Shown: piece by piece, positions 10,728-21,182 of the stretch
Position numbering within the stretch: position 1 is the stretch's first letter
Layout of the letters: every line of letters starts with the position of its first letter
Origin: Karstenula rhodostoma CBS 690.94
Taxonomy: Eukaryota; Ascomycota; Dothideomycetes; Pleosporales; Didymosphaeriaceae
Assembly: GCA_010093485.1 (NCBI GenBank)
Contig: MU001510.1
Span: 1,184,711-1,206,288, forward strand
Length of the DNA: 21,578 nt
Direction of reading: 5' to 3'
Program-made: the position numbers and the translations under genes
The notes under the pieces: model-generated
Told to the model about the DNA's origin: nothing
What the model saw: the letters and a program-made list of their open reading frames with translations, nothing else
Databases searched by the model: none

Positions 10728-11100
10728 TTAAAAAGTATAAGTAGAGTATTAAAAAGTAAAAGGTAAGAATATACTATAAAATAGAATAATAGGGATAAAG
10801 AAGAAAAGTTTAAAAGGTATAAAAGATACCTTTTTATTCTATCTACCTCTACTAGTTTATACTATATAATAATTACTTACCTTATTTACTATTATTTACT
10901 ATACCTAGTTATAAGGCTACTATTATTTATAAGTACTATACTAAGTACTAGGAGACTCTTACTCTAGCTAATTAGTATCGCAATACTAATAATAGTATAA
11001 TATAAGTAGGAAATTATAGTCTAAGCTATATATTTCTAAGGGAAGCTAATCTAAATAATTAAATTCTACTAATAGATAAATAACGAGCGCTATTTACCTA
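10728..11100. other. Uncharacterised 3' segment of the copia element
   Basis: About 370 bp separate the antisense relic from the polypurine tract. Weak reading frames exist on both strands, but none is convincing. This stretch would contain the element's 3' untranslated region. Confidence 0.4.
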
Positions 11101-11107
11101 GGGGGTA
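11101..11107 (+). other. Polypurine tract next to 3' LTR
   Basis: GGGGGTA directly precedes the 3' LTR. The last two bases fit TG changed to TA. A G-run in this place is the primer for plus-strand DNA synthesis in LTR elements, and it fixes the left edge of the 3' LTR at about 11108. Confidence 0.8.
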
Positions 11108-11313
11108 TATTAAGAATATAAATAATACTTAGTAATATTAGGGTTTATAGAGCTCTAATTAGCCGTGATAAGGGGTACCTTAACCTAAGTACTAAACTAA
11201 TTTAGGATAAGTATAGTATATAACTAGTCTTTCTAGTAATATTTTTTTATATAGTAATCTAATTAATTCGCTCCCTAAATAAAGGGATATTCGAGCTTCT
11301 TTTCTCTACTATA
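11108..11313 (+). repeat. Copia 3' LTR (206 bp)
   Basis: This is the second copy of the 4110-4315 LTR, the same length, with 16 transition differences and no transversion or gap. At some of these sites this copy keeps the unmutated state (for example CG at about 11271) and at others the 5' copy does, so the two were hit independently. It is followed by AATAA (11314-11318), the right copy of the target duplication, and then by the resumed helicase frame. Confidence 0.93.
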
Positions 11314-11318
11314 AATAA
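11314..11318. repeat. Target-site duplication, right copy
   Basis: AATAA pairs with GATAA at 4105-4109. The next base, 11319, completes the codon split by the insertion: AA from the left side plus G gives AAG, Lys. Confidence 0.7.
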
Positions 11319-14220
11319 GTTTATAAAGACTATTTACTACTTTTTTCCTTATAAAGTAGGTAGCCTTTTAGTCTAGTATATTTAGCTTATTCGTCCTTTC
11401 TACCTTATTATATAGGGATAAATTAATAAGGAGATATATAACTATTACTATAATTAAGCCTAGAGCTACCTACTTTAGCTAAACCTACTTAGTAAGTAAT
11501 AAACTATCTCTTAGGCTCTTAGTTATATTATAAGGCGGGCAATACTTTATTAAATAAAAAAAGAGATTAATATTAGTATAATATACTATTTCCTTATTAC
11601 CTTTAGTAGAAAGCTTTCTACTACTAATTACCTACTATAGGAACTATTAAAGGAGGAGGTTAATAAAATAATAGATAAAGTAGAGGTAGAAGCCTATAAA
11701 ATATAAGCTAGCTATTTACTAGAAATAGCCTATATAGTCTATACTCTAGATATCTTAAGGATTTTTACTTATAAGTTTAATAATTTAGAGGTATATTTTA
11801 AGATATCTACTAAGTAGTATAAGGCCCTAGGGTTCCTTCTAATCTAAAAAGAAGAAACCCTTTAGAAAGCTAAAAAAATTATCTATCCTAATTATCTAGA
11901 TATTAATATAGTATAACTATTATAAGAGAATCTTAGAAAGTTAGCCTAGTTTAGAAAATAATAAGAGTAAGCTCTCTATATAATTTTAATAGGGGAGAGT
12001 ATAGTTATCTATATTATAGGTACTAGGTCTAGTAAAAGTCTCCTTTTCCTCCTTTCTACCTACTTTCTAGACTATAGTTAGACTATTATTATTATCCTAC
12101 TAGTAGTACTCTACTCTAACCTTCTTTATTATTATTCTAAATTATAGATTAGAGCCACTATATAGTAGTAAGGAGTATATAATAAATAAGTATCTATTAT
12201 TCTAGTAACTTCTAAAAATATTTTAAATAATTCCTTCTAGGCCTATATTACTAGGTAGAAAGTATTAGAAGTATTAGAGAAAATTATAGTAGATAAGTTC
12301 TACTATATTATTCTTCTAGATATAGCCTATTACCCTTATCTTTATAATCTCTATATATTTACTAAATATTATATCTCTCTTATACTCCTCTCTATAACCC
12401 TACTACCTGCTAAATAGAGTTAAGCCTTTTAACTTTTTAAACTTCCTACTAATATTATAACCTTTAGGGAGTCTACTATTTAGTCTAAAATCTAGTATAA
12501 GGTCTATACCTTATATATAATAAGTATAGACTCTATAATAGCTATAGTAGAATATATTAAAGAGGTTCTCTAATTATATAAAAAGATCCTTATTTATATT
12601 AACCTTACTATAACTATAGATATACTAGCTCTATAGCTTAACTATCCTAAGTACTATAGAAAAATAAAGAAAAAAGAATAATTTATAAACCTAGTATAAT
12701 TCTAGGCCTTAAAGACAGGTACTATAGTAGCTATAAATACCCTTATAGAAGGCCTAGATATACTAGATATATATATAATACTATATTTTATACTACTAGT
12801 AAACTTCTATAGCCTTATCTAGGTAGGTAGATAGATTAATTAGAATAATAAACCTAGTCTTACTAGACTAGTACTAGTAGACGCCATCCCTAATATATAT
12901 TTTAATAAGGCTAGTAATATAGTGAAGATACCTATTCTTATCTATATATAACTCTAGTCCCTAAATAAAGTCTACTATTATATTATTATTAATAGCTTTC
13001 TAGATAATAATACCTTAAAAATAATATATACCCCTTCTAAATAACTTTATAATATTTATATACTAAGATTCTATCCTCCTATATAAACTGGCTCTATTTA
13101 GATATTATAAATTTTCTAACTAAAGAGATAGCTATTAGTAGTACTAATACTAATACTAATATATTAGGGCCTATTATCCTTATATACTCTAATACCCTAT
13201 AGCTATACTTATAGGGATATAATAATATCTATAAAATAACCCTCTTTCTAAGGTAAGTTTATACCTATATAGCCCTAGTATACTACTCTAATTTATAAAT
13301 AGTAAGCTCCCTATTATATATACCTTTTACCTCTACTAAATAAAAGAGAGAACTTAACTTCTTTATATAAAATACTAATAATACTAGTAAACTATATACT
13401 AAATTATTCTATAATAAATTACCTACTTATATAGCCTACTAGAGGCTATACTATATTATCTACTTTATTAAAGGAGACCTATTTAAATATAAACGGGATT
13501 AGTATACTAATACTAATAGTAGCTAAGCTAAGTATATTAGGGATACCATTATAATCTATTAGCGTGCTATAGATAATAAATAGGTAAAGGGTAACTACTA
13601 GTTCTATCTAATACCTACTAACTACTACCTAGAATAGATATTTTTAGGAATAAGTAAAGTAAGGATTACTCTAGCCTAATAAGGTCTCTATATTAATAAA
13701 TATATAATTTATAATACTTAGACTATCCTTTAGAATAAATATAAAGCTATATACTCTAAATAAATTAATAAAATTAAGGAAATAGAAAGAGATAAATAGA
13801 ATATAAACTTATTATATAACTTTAGAATATACTTTATAAAGATAGTTAATTTTAGAGACGACTATAAAGTAGAGAGGATTATTTTAAAACTAAACTAGAT
13901 TATAAAAATATACCTTATATTAGAATAATATAACTAACTACTCCTATTATATACCTAAGATAGGGACTAGAATATAGGAGAACTAGGTATATAGTAGAAA
14001 GGATAGTAATATTATATACCTATATCTTACTAAGCTAATAATTAGACGATATATAAGAGACGCTCCTATAAAAGAATATAAATAAGTTAATACCCTATTT
14101 AATTCTAGGTAAAGTATAATTATCTCTTACTTAGGTCTCTTACCTAGGTAACGTGCTAGTTATATAATATAGGCTTAGCGTAGGTAAATAAATAGAGTAC
14201 TTAAATAAAATATATACTAC
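11319..14220 (+). pseudogene. TLH-like: Telomere-linked RecQ-like helicase, 3' part with helicase core
   Basis: This continues frame 1 from 4109 and holds the superfamily 2 helicase core. FIKTIYYFFPYKVGSLLV (11320-11373) precedes the core and resembles the conserved Arg-x-Leu-Pro-x-x-Val-Gly segment of large fungal subtelomeric helicases. Motif I is at 12019-12042 (GTRSSKSL where GTGSGKSL is expected; both Gly losses are TG to TA changes). TIIIILLVVL follows as motif Ia. A DxAY box at 12319-12330 fits a degraded DEAH-type motif II. SITLLPA (12391-12411) fits motif III, TGTIVAINTLIEGLDI (from 12715) motif V, and a Gly-Arg box at about 12820-12840 motif VI. With the 5' part the gene has about 1,350 codons, a fair size for such helicases. 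The C-terminal end near 14220 is uncertain; frame 1 and frame 0 both read through parts of 13560-14100. Such genes lie next to telomeres in many fungi. Confidence 0.75.
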
Positions 14221-14636
14221 TTAAATTTTCTATTCTTTCTACTCCTTACTCTTACCTACTCTATCTTTTAATACCCTTTTACTATCTCTATTATAGTTTC
14301 TATTCCTATTACCCTTAGCTACTATAATATCTCTAGTATTATAAGTATAGTAACTAGCTAGATTCGGCTAAGAGAAATACTAGATATACTAAACTTTCCT
14401 AAGGACCTCTAAATAATATAGCCCTAGCCAATAGGCCACCTTTAACTAAATAAGTAATAAGCTAGAAACTTTCCTATAAACTTCTATAGTAACTACTAAC
14501 TTAGTATAGATTAAGACCTATTATAATAGGAATTAGTTTACTAATATTATTTAGTATATAGTCTCCCTTCCTTTTTATTATTTCTCCTTTTCTATCTATA
14601 AAACTATACTAGTTTAATATATTTATTATATTTATT
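14221..14636. other. Spacer downstream of helicase
   Basis: About 415 bp, pyrimidine-rich on the plus strand to 14300, with no convincing plus-strand frame. A Gln/Glu/Arg-rich text can be read on the minus strand at about 14215-14440 but is too short and ambiguous to call. Two partial copies of the dispersed AACTTTCCTA motif lie at 14392-14401 and 14467-14482. Confidence 0.5.
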
Positions 14637-14916
14637 ACTACTATACTTCTATACTAGTATAGGGGGGGATATTAAAAAGTTTCCTATATACCCCTATATA
14701 CCTATAACTACTACACTCTTATACTAGTCTAAGGGGGGATATTAAAAAGTTTCCTATATACCCCTATATACCTATAACTACTATACTCTTATACTAGTCT
14801 AAGGGGGGATATTAAAAAGTTTTCTATATACCCTTATATACCTATAACTACTATACTCTTATACTAGTTTAAGGGGGGATATTAAAAAGTTTTCTAAGTA
14901 CCCCCTATATACCTAT
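14637..14916. repeat. 70-bp tandem repeat, four copies
   Basis: Four head-to-tail units start at 14637, 14707, 14777 and 14847 with ACTACTA. The period is exactly 70 bp, with one extra C in the last unit. Each unit has TACTAGT, a GGGGGG run, GATATTAAAAAG, TTTCCTATATACCCC and TATATACCTATA. Differences are mainly transitions; unit 2 keeps CA in CTACACTC where units 3 and 4 have TA. There are no unique spacers, so this is a plain subtelomeric tandem array. It lies just downstream of the helicase relic and just upstream of the next coding relic. Confidence 0.93.
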
Positions 14917-14937
14917 AATATATTATTTAATATAGAG

Positions 14938-17688
14938 ATCTCCTCTTCTAGTATTTTAGATTTAGAGAAATATATTAATAAATTTAGTTTTCTAAACTAG
15001 TATAATCTAAATTCTAATTAGCCTCCCTTATTTTAACTAGACTTAAGTAAAGCCGGTCTTACTATACCTAACCTAGCTATAAAGTAGAAGTATACTAGGT
15101 TACTAAGCCTATATACTTTTACTTCTATAGTATAAGTTAGATATATAAATATTTTCTAAAACTTTTCTAATTACCCCCCTAGTAATTAACTACTAGATAA
15201 TATATCTATTACTTTCTCTAAAGATAAAGTATTTAATAATAGTAATAGTAAAGATATAAAGAATATAGTAGCTAATAAAATAAAAGTAACCTTAGTTTAT
15301 ATAAATAGAATCCTATATATATTAGACTTAGTACTTTTTTTAAAATAGATTACTAGTTCTAGGGATTTTACTAATAAAATATTTACTATATCCCCTAATA
15401 CCTTTATCTAAATATATATTATAAACCTACTTATTACTTTAGCCTATAAAGAAATTATATAGTATATTAAACTTAGTAAGTAGTTACTAAGCCTAGATAG
15501 AATAGTTAAAGAGGGTATTTTAAAGATAAATAAGGTCCTATTACTTACTACTCTATCTAAAATATAATAGTCCTAGAGTCTAGTATTCTATTAGGCCCGC
15601 TTTATAAAGAAGGTAGAGTACGTTTTTACCTAACCTATATAATTATTCTTTAACTAAGTAAAGATTAAGGGAGAAGATATAATCCTTATATATTTATAGA
15701 TTAGTTATAAAATTATTCTATAGCTAAACTAACCCCTTAATAAGGTATATACCCTTAAAAACTTAGTAATATTAACCTAAAAGGGTTATATAAAAGCCCT
15801 TACTATATAGATATAATCTAGTATAGTTAGGGTATAGAATAGGAAGATAAATATATAAGCTATATAAAAGGTAGCTAATAATATTAGCTTTTAAAGTATA
15901 TCTTCTTACCTAGCTATAAAATAATTAAAGGTTAGTAATCCTAATCTAATTTCTAAGCTAGAGGAGGATCTACTTATCTATAATAATACTACTCCTAGTA
16001 TAGTAGAGCTATAATATATTAAAGGAATATTAAATAAAAAAGTCTTTATATCTTTTCTAGCTAATATTAAAAAATAGAATACTTATACTTTATAGAATCT
16101 AGCTACTAAGGCCTAGCTAGAGAAGTTTATATATTCGTATCTAATAATAGTTTATATAATAAATATAAATACTATAAAGTACTAGTTATATAGAGTCTCT
16201 ATTAATATACTCTAGAAGTATATAAAGTATTATCTATATAATATTAAAACTATTATAGACCCTAATTATACTAAGAATTTAATTATCTATATAGCTAATA
16301 ATCTTTATTAGAAGTATTTAAAGATTACTCTACTAGCTTTCTAGCCTATAGTAAAGGACGGCACGTTAGTATTCTATATACTAGAAGTAGTTACTAAAGA
16401 GAAAGTAGAAATAGTTTATAGAAATACTAAAAATACTATAGTAGAGGATAACTATAATATACTATAAAGAAGTAAATAGGGTAAGGTAACTAATATAATA
16501 TCTCTTCCTACTAAGTAAGCTAATAACTATAGTATAGAAATTTTTAAAATAGGTAGTAATAATAGTGTATTTACTCTAATATATTTTAAGGAGGCCTGTA
16601 CCTCTATATATATTACTAATATAAGGTATAAGTTAATACTATATATAATACTCTCTCTTAAATAGTAGTAGGTAGTTACTATAAAATAGGTAACTAATAT
16701 ACTAGTTAGTATTAATAAAGTAGTATTTATTAAAAACGGGATTATTACTAATATAATTAGATTAGATAAAACTATTTAAGTAGGGGCGATTATACTTAAG
16801 GTATATCTCTAGTAGATTTATAGAAAACTTTTCTATAAACCCCCTAGCCATACTCTATTCTACTCTACTAACTTATTATAGGTTATACTAGATTATAAAT
16901 ACTACCTTAATCTAAAACTTACTAATATCTATAAAAAATAACCTGCCTAGCCTACTATAAACTCGAATTATAAGTAGTTTAGAGATAAATCTAGGCCCTT
17001 TTTTTATTTTACCTTAGCCGGACTTTACTATTAAATAGTAATTAAGCTTATATAAATATTAATTCGTTTTACTATCTTTATAATTTTCTCTAATAAGTTA
17101 TTGGCTATATCTAGTTTTAAAGTAGTTACTAGTTTCCCTAATACTAATTTAAGTATTTAGAACTATAAGAATTTTTATAACTAGTATATTATCTTTATAG
17201 TCTCCTATAATTATATAGCTAAGTTTACTAGCCCCTATACTTTCTAGTCCTATATTAAGGAGAACGTTAAATTATTTACTAAGGAAAATAGCTTTAAATT
17301 AGATAAGTTTAACTTCTAGAACTATAAAATATAGCCTAATTCCCTACTAACTAAACCCCTAAGTAAGTATATCTATACTTTTAATTATAAGTTTAGGCTA
17401 GTATTTTATAATAAGGTATAAGACTTTCTATAGAATTAGAGCTCTATATAAAGGACTATCTTATAGTTATACCTATATAGATTATTTCTATTATTAGGCT
17501 ATTCTATATCTAGGGGTATAGAAGATATTAGGAACTATTTAAAGCTACTAAAGGATCTAAACCTCCTTAATAAGTTTACTAAGCGAGAGGATAAATATTA
17601 TAAAAAGTTAGCTAAGACTAATTATATTATAGAGTTCTACCTAGATTATAATAACCCCTACCTACTTAATAAGGAGAATTCTAAGTAA
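14938..17688 (+). pseudogene. Long unidentified subtelomeric coding relic A (about 917 codons)
   Basis: I do not recognise this gene. Frame 1 (codon starts congruent to 1 mod 3) reads as continuous protein-like text for 2.75 kb if TAA/TAG are taken as former Gln or Trp codons. It opens ISSSSILDLEKYINKFSF, just after the 70-bp repeats, and ends NNPYLLNKENSK before TAA at 17686-17688. Other passages are AGLTIPNLAI, FNQVKIKGEDIILIYLQISY, DGTLVFYILEVVTKEKVEIV and NENVKLF-like segments near 17260. It is rich in Lys, Asn, Ile and Tyr, partly because RIP turns His and Cys into Tyr and Met into Ile. I found no Walker box, YxDD, DDE triad or zinc-knuckle pattern. It may be one long gene or several, since the dispersed motif interrupts it at 15158-15180 and 16825-16845. 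Confidence 0.5.
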
Positions 17689-17744
17689 GTTTCCCTATAG
17701 GGAGGTTAGGAAACTTTCCTATATCCCCCCCTAATATATATTAA

Positions 17745-20060
17745 TAATATATAGTATATACTTTAGGTTTCTATATAGTAACTAGGTAGAGTTTATAATA
17801 AATACCCTAAGCCCTACTTATAATAAATAGATTACTTAAGGTAAGCTTATATAACTAACTATAGTATATTTTATATTTAGACACGATTTTAATAGTACTA
17901 TTATCTCTAGATCTAGAAATACTATTAGCTAGTCTATTCTACTAAAGTACTATTATACTATTAAGTAAGTATTTACGCTATTAAATAAATATACCTATAA
18001 TAACTAGTTTATATACTAGTCTAAGTATATATTTATAATATATAAGAGCTCTAATAATTAAAATATTTCTATAGTTAATACCCGCGCTTAAAAGACTATC
18101 TAGATTATTAAGTTTTACCCTTTCCTTAGGTATCTATATATTAAGGTTAATATAGAGAAGTAACCTAAGAACTCTATATATAGATATAGTAATAATTACC
18201 TTAATTTAAAGTATAATCTAAACTATAAATTCTAATTTTATAACTAGTCTCCCCTCTTTAAAAAGTATAATATACTCTCTAAGGGTAGTCTAAAAGGATA
18301 TAGTAATTATATTTAGTAGTTATTTAAAAAGGTACTAGATATAGGTTATAATACTATCCCTAATAATATTAACTAGAATAAGTTTAATAATATCTAGCTT
18401 ACCTATAAGTTCTTTAAGTACTTACTAAAAATATAAGCTATTATAGCCCTTATTATAGACTAGACTCTAGTTTATAATAAAAAGATTATTTTATAATTTT
18501 TTATATCCCTAATTTAGAAGCTTATCTAAGAGATTCTTAAACTATTAGAGTATATACTATTTTTAGTTTACTCCTCTAATAGTATAGCTTAGTATAACTA
18601 GGTTTAATCTTTTTAAAATAGTATTAAGACTAAGATTTATATCCTCCTTATATCCTTCTAGATATTTAGTATTAACTATAACCTCTAAAATAATAGTTAT
18701 ATTAGTACTCTTATAGATTTTCCCTTAAACTAAAATATAAAGGACTAGGCTCTTAAATATTAATACTAAAATAGCTAATATTTAAGTATATACTTCTTCT
18801 ATATTATTATTTAAAAAATATATAGTATCTAGTAATATAGGTAAGTTAATTTACTTAGAGGTACTCTAGAAACTTTTCTATATACCCCCTATATAATAAC
18901 TATCCTTACTAACTTTTCTAGTAAAAATCTACTTATTTTACTAGTATTAGTATCTACTTTCTTTAACTATACTATTAAGGAAAACGGTATTAAGGAGTTT
19001 ACTAAAACCTTTAATATTCTAGAAAATATTATTACTTAGATATATAAGAATATACTAGATACCTTTATTAGAAGGCCTAAATATAATATAGCCCTTAATA
19101 ATACTAACTATAAGTATCTCTTTATCTTTAGTAAATATACTATAAAGTTTATTAAGAAGGAGTATAAGAACTATAAGTATCCTTTTAAGTAATAGCCTAC
19201 TTTAATTCTATTTTCTATTATAATATATACTCTTATAGCCTCTACTTTTATTAGAACTATTACTAGAATATCTAGTTTTCTAAATAACTTTACTAAGGAT
19301 ATTATTAAATTAGAGTAGCTAGAGTTAGATATATATAAAGTAGTCTAAATAGAGAAATATAGTTTTAATCTAGATAATATCTTCTATACTAAGTCTATAT
19401 TTAAGAAAAAGAAGAAACCTAATATAGCCTATTTTATAAATTATACTCTAAAGATAAGTAATATACTATTTAGAATATAGATAGAGCTTAATAAGTATAC
19501 TAAAGATATTAAAATAAATTTATAAAACCCTTATCTAACTATTATTCCTATATAATATAATAGTTTCTAGATATTTAATAATATCTATATAGAAATATTT
19601 AAGGTTACCTAAGAAGCCAATATAGAATAAAGTTCTAATAAATAAGTATTAGATATTAAGGAGTACCTAAATAAATATAGTATATAGAATATACTTAATT
19701 ATATAAAATAATATCTAATATATTATCTACCTCCTAGTAATCTTATACCTCTAAATATATAAGAATATAGTTAAATTATAAAGTAGATTAAGGCCTATAA
19801 GAGTCTAAAGAATATAAACTATTTAACTATAGTATTAAAAAAGTCTAGTAGAGGTAGTAGAAAGAAAAAATAGTAAGTAGTATTATATAGTTATAATATA
19901 ATAGAGATTAAAGTAGAGAATAAAAATTAAAATAAGGGATAGAAATTAAAGTAGGGGATAGAAATTAAAATAGGATTATAGTCTAGAACTATAGAATAAT
20001 AATAATAGAGATTAAAATAGAGTTATAGTCTAGAACTATATAATAATAATTAGTATAGAT
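17745..20060 (+). pseudogene. Long unidentified subtelomeric coding relic B (about 770 codons)
   Basis: I do not recognise this gene. After relic A the coding signal moves to frame 2 (codon starts congruent to 2 mod 3), beginning near FRFLYSNQVEFIINTLSP (17762-17815). It includes NQSPLFKKYNILSKGSLKGY (about 18242-18300), a very open stretch ENGIKEFTKTFNILENI to NYKYPF (18980-19190), FNLDNIFYTKSIFKKKKKP (about 19362-19420), and a basic tail KKSSRGSRKKK (about 19838-19870) with low-complexity repeats after it. The tail suggests a nucleic-acid-binding or nuclear protein, which is only a guess. It may be the downstream exon(s) of the same gene as A. A copy of the dispersed motif lies in it at 18870-18890, so it may instead be two genes in the same phase. 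Confidence 0.48.
19936..20054. repeat. 19-bp and 47-bp imperfect tandem duplications
   Basis: GGGATAGAAATTAAA occurs twice with a 19-bp period (19936 and 19955). It is followed by a 47-bp duplication carrying ATTAAAATAG and TTATAGTCTAGAACTATA (first copy about 19961-20007, second about 20008-20054). They lie at the 3' end of relic B and would encode a Gln/Lys-rich tail. Confidence 0.75.
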
Positions 20061-20369
20061 AATCCTAATTTATAGATATATTCTACTATTTACTTATATT
20101 TTTTTACTATAGTATTAAGAATCTACTATAGTAGTCTTTATTATAACTTTTATTTTAAATAGTATAACCTAGTAATATCTTATATACTATTATATAGGTA
20201 GACCTACTAAAATATCTATTTATAGTTTAGTAATTACTTTATAACTTCTTTTTTTCTTTTTTTTTTTTTTTCTTTTTTTTTCCCTCTCCCCTTTCTCCCC
20301 TTTCTACTATCTTTTCTAAACTACCTTCTTACCTACTATTCTATAATATAAGTATATAATATATTTTAA
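20061..20369. other. Intergenic spacer with polypyrimidine tract
   Basis: This separates relics B and C. Its main feature is an uninterrupted 61-nt pyrimidine run at 20245-20305, first nearly pure T (to about 20281), then C/T-rich. The run contains no CpA, so RIP could not alter it. It may be a promoter-type pyrimidine tract for relic C, as is common upstream of fungal genes. No gene is seen. Confidence 0.6.
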
Positions 20370-21176
20370 CTCTTCTATAGGTTATTTAATCCCGATAAGT
20401 ATTCTACTAACTAACCTATAAGGGAGACTTATAATTACTAATAATAAAATAATATCTATACTATTATTAATATAATTTATAAAGTATAAGAGGCTTCCCT
20501 TTTTAATAGTATATACTACCTATCTCTTCTAGATAACTAGATAGAATTTAGCGTTTCTAGAGATATAATAGAGGATTAAGAAGTAGCCTTTTATACTACT
20601 AAACCCTAATTTAACTAGTTAGGGGTATTTATAGTTTTAATACCCCTAGACCTACCTATATAAATATAGCGCTAAGTAGTACTATTTATAGAGAAAAAGT
20701 ATAATATTACTTTACTCTTTAATAATATAAATATTAAAGCTAATTAGAATAAGTTTATTTATTTCTATAATTATAAGGAAGATAGTCTTAAGTAGGTAAT
20801 ACTATAAAAGAAGTATAATAAGTATATTATAGATATTATAATAGATATAGTCTAAGTAACTAAAAATATATATTTTACTAATCTAGTAAACTAGTTTATA
20901 TAATTAGAATTAAATAATCTAAATAAGGAGTAGATATAGGCGCTTAAGAAATATATACTTAAAGAGAAAAAAAGGGAATAGTTATCTAAGTACTTTAGTA
21001 ATCTACTATTTATAATAAATAAGCTTAATAACTATCCTTATAATAATACTAGTAATAACTTTAATATATATAAGTATTTTAGAGTATATACTATAAAGGA
21101 CCTAGATACCTTTATAGGTAATAGATAGGCTAGGTATAGCTAGGGGGCTTATAATAAACTTTCCTATAAACCCCCT
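20370..21176 (+). pseudogene. Unidentified subtelomeric coding relic C (about 270 codons), telomere-most gene
   Basis: I do not recognise this gene. The frame with codon starts congruent to 0 mod 3 is coherent throughout: NPDKYSTN, LLDNQIEFSVSRDIIEDQEV (about 20529-20590), FNQLGVFIVLIPLDLPIQ, KYNITLLFNNINIK, a helical Lys/Leu-rich centre (NLNKEQIQALKKYILKEKKR, about 20919-20980), NLLFIINKLNNYPYNNTSNN, then YFRVYTIKDLDTFIGN (21072-21119). The frame reaches the dispersed motif at 21156-21176 and stops at TAA 21180-21182. It is the last gene before the telomere, about 300 bp from the repeats. It may be a separate small gene or the last exon of A/B. Confidence 0.48.
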
Positions 21177-21182
21177 ACCTAA

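Larger units (their letters stand above)
4110..11313 (+). mobile_element. Ty1/copia LTR retrotransposon, 7.2 kb, RIP-inactivated
   Basis: This is a structurally complete but dead element: 5' LTR, tRNA primer-binding site, a single gag-pol frame (about 4562-9598) in the order protease, integrase, reverse transcriptase, RNase H, a 1.5-kb segment of unknown function, a polypurine tract (11101-11107) and the 3' LTR. Integrase upstream of reverse transcriptase places it in Ty1/copia (Pseudoviridae type), not Ty3/gypsy. It sits inside the helicase gene, flanked by a 5-bp duplication. At 7.2 kb it is longer than most copia elements (around 5 kb); the excess is the segment between pol and the 3' LTR. 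It cannot be autonomous, since the polyprotein carries dozens of stops. Confidence 0.93.

Noticed and set aside
14637..14916. Regularly spaced repeats resembling a CRISPR array
   Set aside because: The whole 70-bp unit repeats; there are no unique spacers, and the window is eukaryotic (telomere, LTR retrotransposon).
17711..17732. Dispersed motif as a conserved peptide (ETFLYxPxI) or protease cleavage site
   Set aside because: The motif occurs in different phases (for example KLFYKPP at 16825 and ETFLYTP at 18869), so the conservation is at the DNA level.
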